From: Carboxylicivirga linearis
GTDB lineage: Bacteria; Bacteroidota; Bacteroidia; Bacteroidales; Marinilabiliaceae
Reading direction: 5' to 3'
Length of the DNA stretch: 64,000 bases
Assembly: GCF_018271995.1 (NCBI RefSeq)
Contig: NZ_JAGUCO010000001.1
Location: 620,001 to 684,000, forward strand
The notes beneath the pieces are model-generated. The model did no database searches, had not been told where the DNA came from, and saw only the letters and a program-made list of their open reading frames with translations. The position numbers were made by a program, and so were the translations under genes. Below are positions 1 to 8,996 of the stretch, one piece after another (position 1 is the first letter of the stretch; every line of letters starts with the position of its first letter).

Positions 1-711
1 AGCAAGGAAGCCAAACCAGCCATTATTATTATTCCCGGTGGAGGATATGCTCGCGAGGCTATCGATCACGAGGGGTATATGGCAGCTGAATGGTTTAATA
101 AACTAGGATTCGAGGCTTTTGTGTTGAAGTATCGTTTGCCCGATGATGATTTGTTTGAAAACTCAAGCTATGTTCCATTGATGGATGCGCAGCAGGCGGT
201 TTATTTGGTTCGATCCAAAGCCAAAGAATATAATATCAATCCGGCAAGAGTGGGTGTAATTGGTTTCTCGGCGGGTGGACATTTGGCTGCATCTGTGTCC
301 ACCTTGTTTACTCATCCGGTTGATGATAAAAGAACATCAGAAGAGGTTCGCCCTGATTTTTCGGTATTGATGTACCCTGTTATTAGCATGGATAAAGCAT
401 GCACACACATGGGAAGTCGTGAGAATTTGATTGGTAAAGATCCAGCCGTTAGTATGGTTGATTATTTCTCGGTAGAAAACCAGGTGACTGAAAAAACACC
501 GGTTACCCTAATGGTTCATGCCATTAACGATGGGGCTGTGCCTGTTGAAAACTCAGACCGATATGCCCAAAACTTGTTTGAAAAAGGTGGCGATGTTACT
601 AAAGTGATTCTTCCTACCGGAGGTCATGGATTTGGATTTGCTGCCGACAGGCCAGTTGCTTATTGGACTCAGTATTTAGAAGTGTGGTTGAAAACCAAGA
701 TTATTAAGTAA
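1..711 (+). CDS. alpha/beta hydrolase (acetyl-xylan/feruloyl esterase-like), 5' end outside window
   Basis: The reading frame is open from base 1, so the first ATG at 79 is internal: residues before it include a PGGGY oxyanion-hole motif. The nucleophile elbow is GFSAGGH (Ser codon 268-270). A candidate catalytic Asp lies in AINDGAVP (about 520-545) and the His in GGHGFG (about 620-640), completing the triad of this esterase family. Family members of this size deacetylate or deferuloylate plant or algal polysaccharides, or act on small esters. The substrate cannot be read here. The 5' part, including any signal peptide, is missing because the window starts inside the gene. The stop is TAA at 709-711. 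Confidence 0.85.
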   Translation, partial: SKEAKPAIIIIPGGGYAREAIDHEGYMAAEWFNKLGFEAFVLKYRLPDDDLFENSSYVPLMDAQQAVYLVRSKAKEYNINPARVGVIGFSAGGHLAASVSTLFTHPVDDKRTSEEVRPDFSVLMYPVISMDKACTHMGSRENLIGKDPAVSMVDYFSVENQVTEKTPVTLMVHAINDGAVPVENSDRYAQNLFEKGGDVTKVILPTGGHGFGFAADRPVAYWTQYLEVWLKTKIIK

Positions 712-719
712 GGTTGGTA

Positions 720-740
720 GCGCGAATTTCTAATTCGTGC
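720..740. repeat. short hairpin, possibly a REP-like element
   Basis: A 9-bp stem (720-728 with 732-740, one G-U pair) encloses a 3-nt loop. It lies between the esterase and hisB and has no T-run, so it is a poor intrinsic terminator. Its form (GCGCGAATT-TCT-AATTCGTGC) resembles the short dispersed palindromes linked to REP-associated transposases in Bacteroidota. Only one copy is visible in this window. Confidence 0.45.
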
Positions 741-765
741 TTGAGCTATTTAAAAATTAATCTAA

Positions 766-1899
766 ATGCAAAAGAAAAAAATACTATTTATAGATCGGGA
801 CGGTACCCTTATTGTGGAACCTCCCGTAGATTACCAGGTCGATAGTCTGGAGAAGCTGGAGTATTTTCCTGGTGTTTTTCAAAACTTATCAAAGATAGCT
901 CAGCAACTCGATTTCTACCTGGCTATGGTCACCAATCAGGATGGATTGGGAACGGCTTCTTTTCCGGAAGATACCTTTTGGCCGGCTCAAAATAAGATGA
1001 TGAAGGCTTTAGAGGGGGAAGGAATCACCTTTGATAAGGTGCATATCGATCCTACCTTGCCCGAAGAGAATGCGCCTACGCGTAAGCCCGGAACTGCAAT
1101 GCTAACTGAATACATCGAAGGAGATTACGATTTGGAAGGTTCATTTGTAATTGGAGATCGAATTACCGATGTGCAACTGGCTAAGAATCTGGGTTGTAAA
1201 GCTATTTTACTTCAAGGTAAAGAAGCAGGAGATAAGATGTTGGCCGAAGCTGGGTTAACAGAGGTGTGTGCCTTGCTTACTGACCAATGGAATGAGGTAG
1301 CTGCCTTTTTATTTAAATCAGAAAGAAGTGCCGAAGTGGTGCGTTCAACTGCTGAAACAAGCATAAAGGTGGCTGTTAATTTGGATGGATCGGGCAAGTG
1401 CAATATATCAACCGGATTGAATTTCTTCGATCATATGTTGGAGCAGATAGGTCGTCACTCGGGGTGTGATTTAACGGTTGAGGTAAAGGGCGATTTACAT
1501 GTCGACGAACATCATACCATGGAAGATACGGCCATTGTGTTGGGCGAGGCTTTTAAAAAGGCTTTGGGCGATAAACGTGGAATTGAGCGTTATGGTTTTT
1601 GCCTGCCTATGGATGATTGTCTGGCGCAAGTAGCCATCGATTTTGGTGGACGACCCTGGTTGGTGTGGGAAACCGAATTTAAGCGCGAGATGATTGGCGA
1701 TACTCCTACCGAGATGTTTCATCATTTCTTCAAGAGTTTTTCCGATGCGGCAGCCTGCAACCTTAATATAAAGGCCGAAGGAGGCAACGAGCATCATAAA
1801 ATAGAAGGTATTTTTAAAGCACTGGCACGTGCCATCAGGGCCGCCATTCGCAAAGATCCATACAACGATCAACTACCCAGTACCAAAGGGATGTTGTAA
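766..1899 (+). CDS. hisB: bifunctional histidinol-phosphatase / imidazoleglycerol-phosphate dehydratase
   Basis: This fused enzyme catalyses two steps of cytosolic histidine biosynthesis. The N-terminal HAD phosphatase (about 1-165) has nucleophile and acid Asp10 and Asp12 in FIDRDGTL, and a late acidic motif GDRITD. The C-terminal IGP dehydratase domain (about 200-377) has the FFDHMLEQ and DEHHTMED metal-binding motifs. At 377 residues it is slightly longer than E. coli HisB, with a linker at about 165-200. The Zn-binding loop of E. coli HisB-N aligns at 95-105 without a gap, but all Cys/His ligands are replaced (Asp95, Thr97, Ala103, Thr105). No other his-operon gene is adjacent here; hisG/D/C, which commonly precede it, are not in the window. 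Confidence 0.96.
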   Translation: MQKKKILFIDRDGTLIVEPPVDYQVDSLEKLEYFPGVFQNLSKIAQQLDFYLAMVTNQDGLGTASFPEDTFWPAQNKMMKALEGEGITFDKVHIDPTLPEENAPTRKPGTAMLTEYIEGDYDLEGSFVIGDRITDVQLAKNLGCKAILLQGKEAGDKMLAEAGLTEVCALLTDQWNEVAAFLFKSERSAEVVRSTAETSIKVAVNLDGSGKCNISTGLNFFDHMLEQIGRHSGCDLTVEVKGDLHVDEHHTMEDTAIVLGEAFKKALGDKRGIERYGFCLPMDDCLAQVAIDFGGRPWLVWETEFKREMIGDTPTEMFHHFFKSFSDAAACNLNIKAEGGNEHHKIEGIFKALARAIRAAIRKDPYNDQLPSTKGML

Positions 1900-1905
1900 A
1901 AAAAA

Positions 1906-1943
1906 TAGCTATTAGCTATTGGCTGCTGGCTGATAGCTAATAG
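1906..1943. terminator. hairpin between convergent hisB and the 1948 gene
   Basis: An 11-bp perfect stem (1909-1919 with 1933-1943) encloses a 13-nt loop. The arms consist of AGCTATTAG units, and a related sequence follows fabD at 7971-7994. The run of A at 1897-1905 gives a U-tract on the minus strand, so it could terminate the minus-strand gene's neighbours only in read-through from above; for hisB it has no clear T-run. Confidence 0.5.
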
Positions 1944-1947
1944 TTTA

Positions 1948-2778
1948 TCAATAATAACTATAACTACACTGCAGGTTGCTGATCCTTTCTTTATTTACAG
2001 AGCATGGGAAATTCTCGGGTTTGAATGAATCATTGTATTTTCTTATATAGGTCTGCTTTGTAAGATGCTTGCTGCTTAAATATACATACGGATTGGTTTT
2101 GTCTTTTTTCTTCATTTCTGCTGTATTAGCATCCATAAAAACCAGTCCGGCATAAAGTCCATTTTGGGGCACTACAATATTTAGCTTCTTAACATCAAAC
2201 AAAATTTTATTGGAATAAGGAGCTATGTCAACCACCAGGTTTTCGGTCATCAATATTTCTTCCGGCTCATTTTTATAGTTATAGGTGTAAAGCCTCAATC
2301 CGGCTATTCGCTTGGTGCGGGTTCTTTTGCAATAAAAGGTAAGGTTATTCAGAGTACTTCCTTTGGGTACAGGAATAAAACTAATTATTTCCATGCCTTT
2401 AGAAGCACATACAGAGCAGGCTATTTTACCTTGGTCTTTTACCTTTTTAAGCTTTGTTTTTTGCGATGTTACCACCACTTCCTTAAGGGCAATATCATTT
2501 TTTTGAAGTACTACATATAAGGTATCATTATAATCGTCAATCTTAATTTGCTCCGAGATATATCCTATGCAACTAACGGCAAGGCTGTCTTTATTGCTTA
2601 TCAATTCAAAACAACCATCGGTGTTGGAGTAGCAGCCCTTATTAGTTCCAGTAACGGAAATAGTAGCATAAGGTATGGGGTGATCATAGCTGTTAATAAT
2701 TTTTCCTTTAATTCGTTGTTGAGCTTCAAGTACAGAAATGTTTATCAGCAATGCAATAATAAGAGTAAGGTATTTCAT
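1948..2778 (-). CDS. secreted protein with carboxypeptidase-regulatory-like domain
   Basis: A signal peptide (about 1-19, ending near LEAQ) precedes a CarboxypepD_reg-like beta-sandwich (about 20-100), recognised by the pattern KGKIINSYDHPIPYATI, a GCYSNTDGCFEL turn, and ALKEVVV at its end. In SusC-type transporters this domain sits before a TonB plug and barrel, but here the protein stops at 276 residues. The remaining about 175 residues contain a two-Cys stretch (CSVCASKG) and look beta-rich, with no family I recognise. It is probably periplasmic or outer-membrane associated. A promoter-like TATCTTTG box lies about 26 bp upstream of the start. No other gene is in the operon. Confidence 0.7.
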   Translation of the reverse strand: MKYLTLIIALLINISVLEAQQRIKGKIINSYDHPIPYATISVTGTNKGCYSNTDGCFELISNKDSLAVSCIGYISEQIKIDDYNDTLYVVLQKNDIALKEVVVTSQKTKLKKVKDQGKIACSVCASKGMEIISFIPVPKGSTLNNLTFYCKRTRTKRIAGLRLYTYNYKNEPEEILMTENLVVDIAPYSNKILFDVKKLNIVVPQNGLYAGLVFMDANTAEMKKKDKTNPYVYLSSKHLTKQTYIRKYNDSFKPENFPCSVNKERISNLQCSYSYY

Positions 2779-2803
2779 TGGTTAGGTTATTTCATTATAG
2801 TGG

Positions 2804-2811
2804 CAAAGATA
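2804..2811 (-). promoter_or_regulatory. Bacteroidota -7 box for the 1948-2778 gene
   Basis: Reads TATCTTTG on the minus strand, matching TAnnTTTG. It is placed for a start site near 2797, which would give a short leader of about 20 nt. No convincing TTTG -33 element was found at the usual distance. Confidence 0.5.
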
Positions 2812-2913
2812 GAATCTTTTCATAATTAACACTTCGCGTAACCTTTATCATTTCTTAGGCTCGTTTTTTTCGTTTAATTTGCTGTATTGCTAACAAATGA
2901 ATCAGGTGTTTTT

Positions 2914-5889
2914 ATGGAACCCACCCAAGAGCTTGAATTATCGCAGATATACAACCGGCGTGTAACGGATAAAGATATTTTTCAGGAATTAATGACCTTT
3001 AAGGTGCGCGAAATACTGCTGGTAGCCAATCACTATGATGCCTACAGTATTGTACGCGAAGGTCGTTTCTTCGATAAGATAGCCGGCGAGTATCTTCAGC
3101 TAAACCTTTTTACAGCCCCTCGAATTACCAGTGTTAATAGTGCCGATGAGGCATTGCTACTGCTGAAAGAACGTAGCTTTGAGATGGTGATTGTAATGGC
3201 CGGACTGGATAAGAAACAGCCTTTAAAAATCAGTCATCAAATAAAGGAAGCCGAGCCTGAGGTGCCTATATTATTATTGGTGAATAACAATGCCGATCTT
3301 AAGTTTTTTGATGAGGCCAGTGGTAACATCGATAATATTGAACGGGTATTTGTGTGGAACGGTGATTCGCGTGTTTTTTTGGCTATGATTAAATACGTTG
3401 AAGATAAAAAAAACGTTGCCAAAGATGTTCATGTAGGTGATGTTCGTATCATACTGCTGGTTGAGGATTCGCAGAAATATTACACCCGTTACCTGCCTTT
3501 ACTATACTCTATTATAATGCGTCAGACACAGGCTATTCTGGAAGAAGAAAGTCTGGGACAGATTCATCGAATGCTTAAAATGCGTGTTCGTCCTAAAATA
3601 CTGTTGGTAAGTAATTACGAAGATGCGGTAGAAGTGGTTGATAAGTATACCGATAATTTAATTTGCCTTATTTCCGATGTAAAATACAAGCGCAATGGCC
3701 TGGATGATGAAAATGCCGGTGTGGAGCTAATCAAAAATGTGAAATCAAAAATTGTGATACCCTCGCTACTACAATCATCCGATCCTGAAAATGCAGAGAA
3801 AGCAAAATTGGTTAATGCTGAGTTTATCGATAAAAATTCCGATAGTCTAAGCCTTGATATTTATAACTTTATTCATCAACGACTGGGCTTTGGTAATTTT
3901 GTATTTACCAATAGCCGGGGTGCCAAGGTGGCTGAGGCGCATAACCTGAGAGAATTTGTGCAGTGTCTGGCTGATGTTCCGCCAGAGTCATTGTTGTATC
4001 ATGCCCGTAGGAATGGTTTATCAACCTGGTTGATGGCCAGGGGTGAGATAACTATTGCTAAACGGCTTCGTCCATATCGTATAGAAGATTTTGAAAGTTT
4101 CACCAAACTACGTCAGGTTATTTTAGATGTTTTTGAAGATGTTCGTCTCGAGCGTTTACGAGGGAGGGTGGTGAGCTTCGAGAAGTCGTTGGTTAAAAGT
4201 AGTAGGTATGTAATACGTATCGGAGAAGGCTCGTTTGGAGGTAAGGGAAGAGGAATGGCATTTCTGAGTAATTTTATCGAGAATATCGATTTCGATGAAA
4301 TTGTACAAGATATTAATATTCGTATTCCGGCAACAGCCATTATCGGGGCAGATGAGTTCACACATTTTATTGAAAAAAACAATTTATATACACTGGCTTT
4401 TGTCGAGCAGAAATATGAAGAGATTAAAAAACTATTTCTGAAGGCTGAATTAAGTGATGAAGTCAATGAGAAGCTCTATCAGTACCTCGAGCAGGTCACT
4501 TGTCCTTTAGCTATTCGTTCTTCGGGATTGTTTGAAGATAGTTTGCTTCAGCCTTTTGCAGGTGTATATGCAACCTACATGGTTCCCAACAATAATTCAG
4601 ATATCAATATTCGGTTTAAGCAATTATGCACAGCCATTAAGCTCGTTTATGCTTCTATGTTCAGCGATTCCGCCAAAGCCTATTTCGATGCTGTAAACTA
4701 TAAGATTGAAGAAGAAAAGATGGCAGTTATCATTCAACAGGTGGTAGGCCAGCGAGTGGGTGATCGTTATTATCCACACATAAGTGGTGTGGCCCAATCG
4801 TATAATTACTATCCATTCTCGTATATGAAACCTGAAGATGGATTTGCAGTGTTGGGAGTTGGGTTGGGTAAGTATGTAGTGGGTGGCGAAAAAGCTTATC
4901 GTTTTTGTCCCAAGCATCCTAAGTTAGAGTTAAATTCTATTCAGGATCAGATTAAGGATTCGCAATCATATTTCTATGCTCTTAATCTTGATGATGAAGA
5001 GCTAGATATGGAGAGTGGTGGTGAAGATGCATCTATACTTAAACTCAGTATTAAAGAAGTCGAGGAAGATGGCAACCTCAGACATTGTGCTTCGGTGTAT
5101 GACATGAACTACGATAGGATGGTAAACGATTTTAGTAAGCGCGGCCCACGGGTCTTAAATTTTGCCAATATCCTCAAGTACGATTATATACCCCTGGCAC
5201 CCACACTCGATATGTTGCTCCGTTTTTTTAAACAAGCTATGGGGGCACCCGTTGAGATTGAGTTTGCCGTTGATATGGATGCCGGACGAAGGAACTTACC
5301 TACCTTATATCTATTGCAAATAAAACCATTAATCCGCATTGAAAACCATGTGGAAATCAATTTTGATGAGGTGCCTCAAGAAAGGTTGTTGCTTCAATCG
5401 AATAAAGGAATGGGTAATGGGCATATCAATTATATTACTGATGTAGTGTATATGAATATTGATGTGTTTGATCGCACCCAAACCGAAGAAATGGGTAAAG
5501 AAGTGGCTGAGCTCAATAAGTATTTCGAGAAAGAAGGTAAAGAATATGTGTTGATTGGTCCCGGTCGATGGGGTACTCGCGATCGGTTTACCGGAATACC
5601 TGTTTATTGGTCCCAAATATCGCATGCCAGGGTGATTGTGGAGATGGGATTACCTAACTTTCCGTTAGATGCTTCGCTGGGATCTCACTTCTTTCATAAT
5701 GTTACCTCTATGAATGTGGGCTATTTTAGTATTCATCAGAATGGCTTGGATAAGATGGTTAATTTTGATGTATTGAAAAAGCAGGATTTGATATCAGAAA
5801 CAAAATACTTTAAGCATGTACGTTTTGCCGAGCCATTGGAAATTCTAATGGATGGAAAGAAGCAAAAGGCCGCCATCATTCATAAGTAA
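2914..5889 (+). CDS. PEP/pyruvate-binding (PPDK_N ATP-grasp) protein with N-terminal receiver-like domains
   Basis: I chose the ATG at 2914 (991 residues) over the in-frame TTG at 2887. The first about 320 residues look like two response-regulator-like folds in tandem: strands such as EILLVAN and KILLVSNYEDA, a central ISDVKYKRNG, and a VIPSLLQSS strand. The PPDK_N ATP-grasp module follows (about 420-850), with AIRSSGLFEDSL and PFAGVYATY, and YLLQIKPL near its end where the PPDK/PEP-synthase family has its conserved QxRP. A C-terminal region has GPGRWGTRD and GSHFFHN motifs. The swivelling phosphohistidine domain and the PEP/pyruvate TIM-barrel of PPDK or PEP synthase are absent, so it cannot run those full reactions as it stands. 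It is likely cytosolic; the substrate is unknown. Confidence 0.75.
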   Translation: MEPTQELELSQIYNRRVTDKDIFQELMTFKVREILLVANHYDAYSIVREGRFFDKIAGEYLQLNLFTAPRITSVNSADEALLLLKERSFEMVIVMAGLDKKQPLKISHQIKEAEPEVPILLLVNNNADLKFFDEASGNIDNIERVFVWNGDSRVFLAMIKYVEDKKNVAKDVHVGDVRIILLVEDSQKYYTRYLPLLYSIIMRQTQAILEEESLGQIHRMLKMRVRPKILLVSNYEDAVEVVDKYTDNLICLISDVKYKRNGLDDENAGVELIKNVKSKIVIPSLLQSSDPENAEKAKLVNAEFIDKNSDSLSLDIYNFIHQRLGFGNFVFTNSRGAKVAEAHNLREFVQCLADVPPESLLYHARRNGLSTWLMARGEITIAKRLRPYRIEDFESFTKLRQVILDVFEDVRLERLRGRVVSFEKSLVKSSRYVIRIGEGSFGGKGRGMAFLSNFIENIDFDEIVQDINIRIPATAIIGADEFTHFIEKNNLYTLAFVEQKYEEIKKLFLKAELSDEVNEKLYQYLEQVTCPLAIRSSGLFEDSLLQPFAGVYATYMVPNNNSDINIRFKQLCTAIKLVYASMFSDSAKAYFDAVNYKIEEEKMAVIIQQVVGQRVGDRYYPHISGVAQSYNYYPFSYMKPEDGFAVLGVGLGKYVVGGEKAYRFCPKHPKLELNSIQDQIKDSQSYFYALNLDDEELDMESGGEDASILKLSIKEVEEDGNLRHCASVYDMNYDRMVNDFSKRGPRVLNFANILKYDYIPLAPTLDMLLRFFKQAMGAPVEIEFAVDMDAGRRNLPTLYLLQIKPLIRIENHVEINFDEVPQERLLLQSNKGMGNGHINYITDVVYMNIDVFDRTQTEEMGKEVAELNKYFEKEGKEYVLIGPGRWGTRDRFTGIPVYWSQISHARVIVEMGLPNFPLDASLGSHFFHNVTSMNVGYFSIHQNGLDKMVNFDVLKKQDLISETKYFKHVRFAEPLEILMDGKKQKAAIIHK

Positions 5890-6023
5890 ATAAAATGTTA
5901 CCGTTGGGTTGGGTAAGTCAATTGTCAAGTATGGATTCCTCCTTTAGTAGTTGACATGGCTAGTTAAACTCTTTCTGTGATGATTTGTTAAAAGATTATT
6001 AATCAGTCATAAATAGAAAGAGT

Positions 6024-7913
6024 ATGATGAATCCTGAAGACTTTTATTATCCGTCGAAAGAGGTGGTAGAATATGCCACCGTAAAATCATATGATGACCT
6101 GTATCAGTCGTCAATCGAAAATCGCGAACGCTTTTGGGAAGAAGAGGCACGACAACTCGAATGGTACAAACCCTGGGATAAAGTGTTGGATAATTCCAAT
6201 CATCCGTTTTATAAATGGTTTGTGGGAGGAAAAACCAATATAGTACACAATGCCCTTGACCGCCATTTAAAAACAGCCAATAAAAATAAGTTGGCTCTTA
6301 TTTGGGAAGGCGAACCCGGCGATGTTCGTACTTTCTCGTATCATGCTCTTAACAGAGAGGTTTGTGAGTTTGCCAATATTCTTAAAGCTATGGGTGTTCG
6401 TAAAGGTGATATTGTTACTATTTATATGCCTCAGATACCGGAACAGATCATTGCAATGCTGGCTTGTGCTAAAATTGGGGCGGCTCATTCGGTGGTGTAT
6501 GGCGGATTTAGTCACGAAGCTTTGGCGGAAAGAATTAATGCAGCTAAAAGTCGTGTAGTAATTACAGCTGATGGAGGATTCAGAAGAGGTAAGCCTACTA
6601 AATTAAAATCCATTGTTAATAAAGCCATGGAGATGTCCCCTACCATGGAGGTTTGTATCACAGTGAAAAGAACGGGTGAAGATGTGTACATGGAAAACGA
6701 TCGTGATTACTGGTATCACGATTTAAAATCATTGCCCATTTCAGGTCATAAATGTGCCACCGAAGAGATGGATGCCGAAGATATGCTCTTTCTGTTATAT
6801 ACGTCCGGATCAACAGGCAAGCCTAAAGGTTTGGTGCATACGCATGGAGGGTATAGTGTTTATACCTCGGCAACTCATCGAATGGTGTTTGATGTCAAAC
6901 CCGAAGATCGATGGTGGTGTGCAGCCGATCCGGGCTGGATTACCGGTCATAGTTACATGGTGTATGGTCCGCTTATTAATGGGTCAACAATTTTTATGTA
7001 CGAAGGTGCACCTAATCATCCCTATCCCGACAGATGGTGGCGAATGATTGATAAATACGGTATTAGCATTTTGTATACTTCTCCAACGGCTATTCGTGGT
7101 TTGATGCGCTTTGGTGAGTCGTGGGTGAAAAGACATGATATTAGCTCTCTTCGTTTACTGGGATCTGTGGGTGAGCCCATCAATCCCGAAGCCTGGAAAT
7201 GGTATCACGAAACCATTGGCGATGGTAAATGTCCGATTATGGATACCTGGTGGCAAACCGAAACAGGCGGTTTTGTGATTACGCCATTGCCCATTACTCC
7301 ATTAAAACCAGGCTCGGCAACCAAGCCTTTCTTTGGGCATGAAGTGGGTATTGTTGATGAAAATGGAAAAGATGTGGCTCCCAATGAAGTAGGGGCACTC
7401 GTTATAAAAAATCCCTGGCCGGGTATGGCACGTACTATTATGGGTGATGATGACAGGTATTACGAAACGTATTGGAAGAGATTTGATGATAAGAAATATT
7501 ATCATGCCGGAGATTCAGCAAAAAAAGACGAAGATGACTATTATTGGATAATTGGTCGTAGCGATGATGTAATTAAGGTAAGTGGTTACCGACTGGGAAC
7601 GGCTGAAATAGAGAGTGCAGTAGTTAGTCATCCGGCAGTGGCTGAGGCTGCCGCTATAGCCTTGCCTCATGAACTAAAAGGAAACAGTATTCATGTATAT
7701 GCTATTCTTCGTGAAGGCAGAGAACCGGGTAAGGAATTAGAAAGAGAGATTCTTGATCATGTAGCAAAAGCAATGGGGCCTATTGCCAAGCCCGAAGAAG
7801 TTGTTTTTGTTGATAGCCTGCCTAAAACACGTAGCGGAAAGATTATGCGCCGTGTACTTAAGGCTCGTGCTTTGGGTGAGGATGAAGGCGATTTAAGTAC
7901 TTTAGATGATTAA
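6024..7913 (+). CDS. acs: acetyl-CoA synthetase (AMP-forming)
   Basis: It activates acetate with ATP and CoA to acetyl-CoA through acetyl-AMP. At 629 residues it has the family's length. Seen motifs: YTSGSTGKPKG (P-loop), WWQTETGG (adenine/acyl pocket), YHAGDSAKKDEDDYYWIIGR (hinge region) and the C-terminal PKTRSGKIMRR, whose Lys is the acetylation-controlled catalytic residue in this family. A second ATG follows immediately (6027), so the start could be one codon later. It is monocistronic, with a strong terminator directly after its stop. The 134-bp gap upstream (5890-6023) shows no clear -7 box. Confidence 0.96.
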   Translation: MMNPEDFYYPSKEVVEYATVKSYDDLYQSSIENRERFWEEEARQLEWYKPWDKVLDNSNHPFYKWFVGGKTNIVHNALDRHLKTANKNKLALIWEGEPGDVRTFSYHALNREVCEFANILKAMGVRKGDIVTIYMPQIPEQIIAMLACAKIGAAHSVVYGGFSHEALAERINAAKSRVVITADGGFRRGKPTKLKSIVNKAMEMSPTMEVCITVKRTGEDVYMENDRDYWYHDLKSLPISGHKCATEEMDAEDMLFLLYTSGSTGKPKGLVHTHGGYSVYTSATHRMVFDVKPEDRWWCAADPGWITGHSYMVYGPLINGSTIFMYEGAPNHPYPDRWWRMIDKYGISILYTSPTAIRGLMRFGESWVKRHDISSLRLLGSVGEPINPEAWKWYHETIGDGKCPIMDTWWQTETGGFVITPLPITPLKPGSATKPFFGHEVGIVDENGKDVAPNEVGALVIKNPWPGMARTIMGDDDRYYETYWKRFDDKKYYHAGDSAKKDEDDYYWIIGRSDDVIKVSGYRLGTAEIESAVVSHPAVAEAAAIALPHELKGNSIHVYAILREGREPGKELEREILDHVAKAMGPIAKPEEVVFVDSLPKTRSGKIMRRVLKARALGEDEGDLSTLDD

Positions 7914-7918
7914 AATAA

Positions 7919-7954
7919 AAAAGGCAAAAGTGCCATCATTCACTTTTGCCTTTT
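7919..7954. terminator. bidirectional intrinsic terminator between acs and fabD
   Basis: A perfect stem of 12 bp or more (AAGGCAAAAGTG at 7921-7932 with CACTTTTGCCTT at 7941-7952) and an 8-nt loop, flanked by A-run and T-run. It serves acs on the plus strand and fabD on the minus strand. Confidence 0.9.
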
Positions 7955-7970
7955 ATTTATCCTAATTGCT

Positions 7971-7994
7971 AAAAGCTAGCTGCTAATAGCTTTT
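7971..7994 (-). terminator. second hairpin immediately after fabD
   Basis: An 8-bp perfect stem AAAAGCTA/TAGCTTTT (7971-7978 with 7987-7994) and an 8-nt loop; the right arm touches the fabD stop codon. The U-tract is weak, so it may only support the stronger terminator beyond it. The sequence belongs to the same AGCTAATAG-type repeats as 1906-1943. Confidence 0.45.
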
Positions 7995-8884
7995 TATCCC
8001 TGATAAGTGCTGTAACCCGTAGTTTCCATTTTGCGGTCTACCTTTTTAACTAATCCTTGTAAAACTTTTCCAGGACCTACTTCAGTGAAAGATGATACTC
8101 CATCAGCAATCATATTCTGAACGGTTTGAGTCCATTTTACAGGTGCGGTTAATTGAGCAACCAAATTTTCTTTAATTGTAGCAGGATCAGTTACTGCTGC
8201 TGCATTTACATTCTGGTAAACAGGGCAGATAGGAGCGCTAAACTCAGTTGCTTCAATAGCGGCTGCTAATTCGGCACGAGCAGGTTCCATTAATGGTGAG
8301 TGGAATGCTCCACCAACAGGTAACTTTAATGCACGTTTAGCGCCTTTTTCAGTAAGTACCTCGCAAGCTTTGTCTACACCTGCAATCGAACCTGAAATAA
8401 CTAATTGACCCGGGCAGTTATAATTAGCTGCTACTACAACATCTTCAATGCTGTCACAAGCTTCTTCTACCACTGCGTCTTCCAATCCCACGATGGCTGC
8501 CATTGTTGAAGGTTCTGCTTCGCAGGCTTTTTGCATTGCTAAAGCGCGTTGCGAAACCAATTTTAATCCGTCTTCGAAGTTCATAGCTCCGGCTGAAACC
8601 AATGCTGAAAATTCTCCTAACGAGTGACCTGCAGTCATCTCTGGTTTGAATGTTTCGCCAAGTGTTTTAGCTAATATTACAGAGTGTAAAAAAATTGCAG
8701 GTTGAGTCACCTTGGTTTGTTTAAGGTCTTCATCAGTACCTTCAAACATTAGGTCGGTAATACGAAATCCTAAAATCTCGTTTGCCTTTTCAAATAAATC
8801 TTTGGCTTCAGGAGAATTGTCATACAAATCTTTACCCATCCCAACGTATTGGGCTCCCTGACCAGGAAATACAAATGCTTTCAT
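7994..8884 (-). CDS. fabD: malonyl-CoA:ACP transacylase
   Basis: It transfers malonyl groups from CoA to acyl carrier protein at the start of fatty-acid synthesis. The GHSLGEFSA nucleophile motif has Ser88; FPGQGAQYVGMGKDL is at the N-terminus; AFHSPLM carries the catalytic His; and VGPGKVLQGLVKK is near the C-terminus. Its 296 residues are close to the usual 300-310. It stands alone here, away from other fab genes, and is transcribed divergently from the ribosomal cluster. A TACCTTTG box lies about 105 bp upstream. Confidence 0.96.
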   Translation of the reverse strand: MKAFVFPGQGAQYVGMGKDLYDNSPEAKDLFEKANEILGFRITDLMFEGTDEDLKQTKVTQPAIFLHSVILAKTLGETFKPEMTAGHSLGEFSALVSAGAMNFEDGLKLVSQRALAMQKACEAEPSTMAAIVGLEDAVVEEACDSIEDVVVAANYNCPGQLVISGSIAGVDKACEVLTEKGAKRALKLPVGGAFHSPLMEPARAELAAAIEATEFSAPICPVYQNVNAAAVTDPATIKENLVAQLTAPVKWTQTVQNMIADGVSSFTEVGPGKVLQGLVKKVDRKMETTGYSTYQG

Positions 8885-8988
8885 GCGTTTTGATTTTGAT
8901 TAATACTGCAGTCAAGTATTATTTACCATTGCCATCCTTATGTCAAAGGTTCTTGACTTTTAGCATATTCACTCATTTTATCAGCCTG

Positions 8989-8996
8989 CAAAGGTA
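8989..8996 (-). promoter_or_regulatory. candidate -7 box for fabD
   Basis: Reads TACCTTTG on the minus strand (TAnnTTTG). It implies a fabD leader of about 100 nt. The -33 element is not convincing. Confidence 0.45.

Noticed and set aside
1495-1872. 125-residue minus-strand frame inside hisB
   Set aside because: Opposes the conserved dehydratase domain; composition is that of an antisense shadow.
2887-2913. TTG start giving 9 more residues to the PPDK-like protein
   Set aside because: The ATG at 2914 starts a better N-terminus.
4113-4466. 117-residue minus-strand frame inside the PPDK-like gene
   Set aside because: Antisense of a conserved region and no supporting motif.
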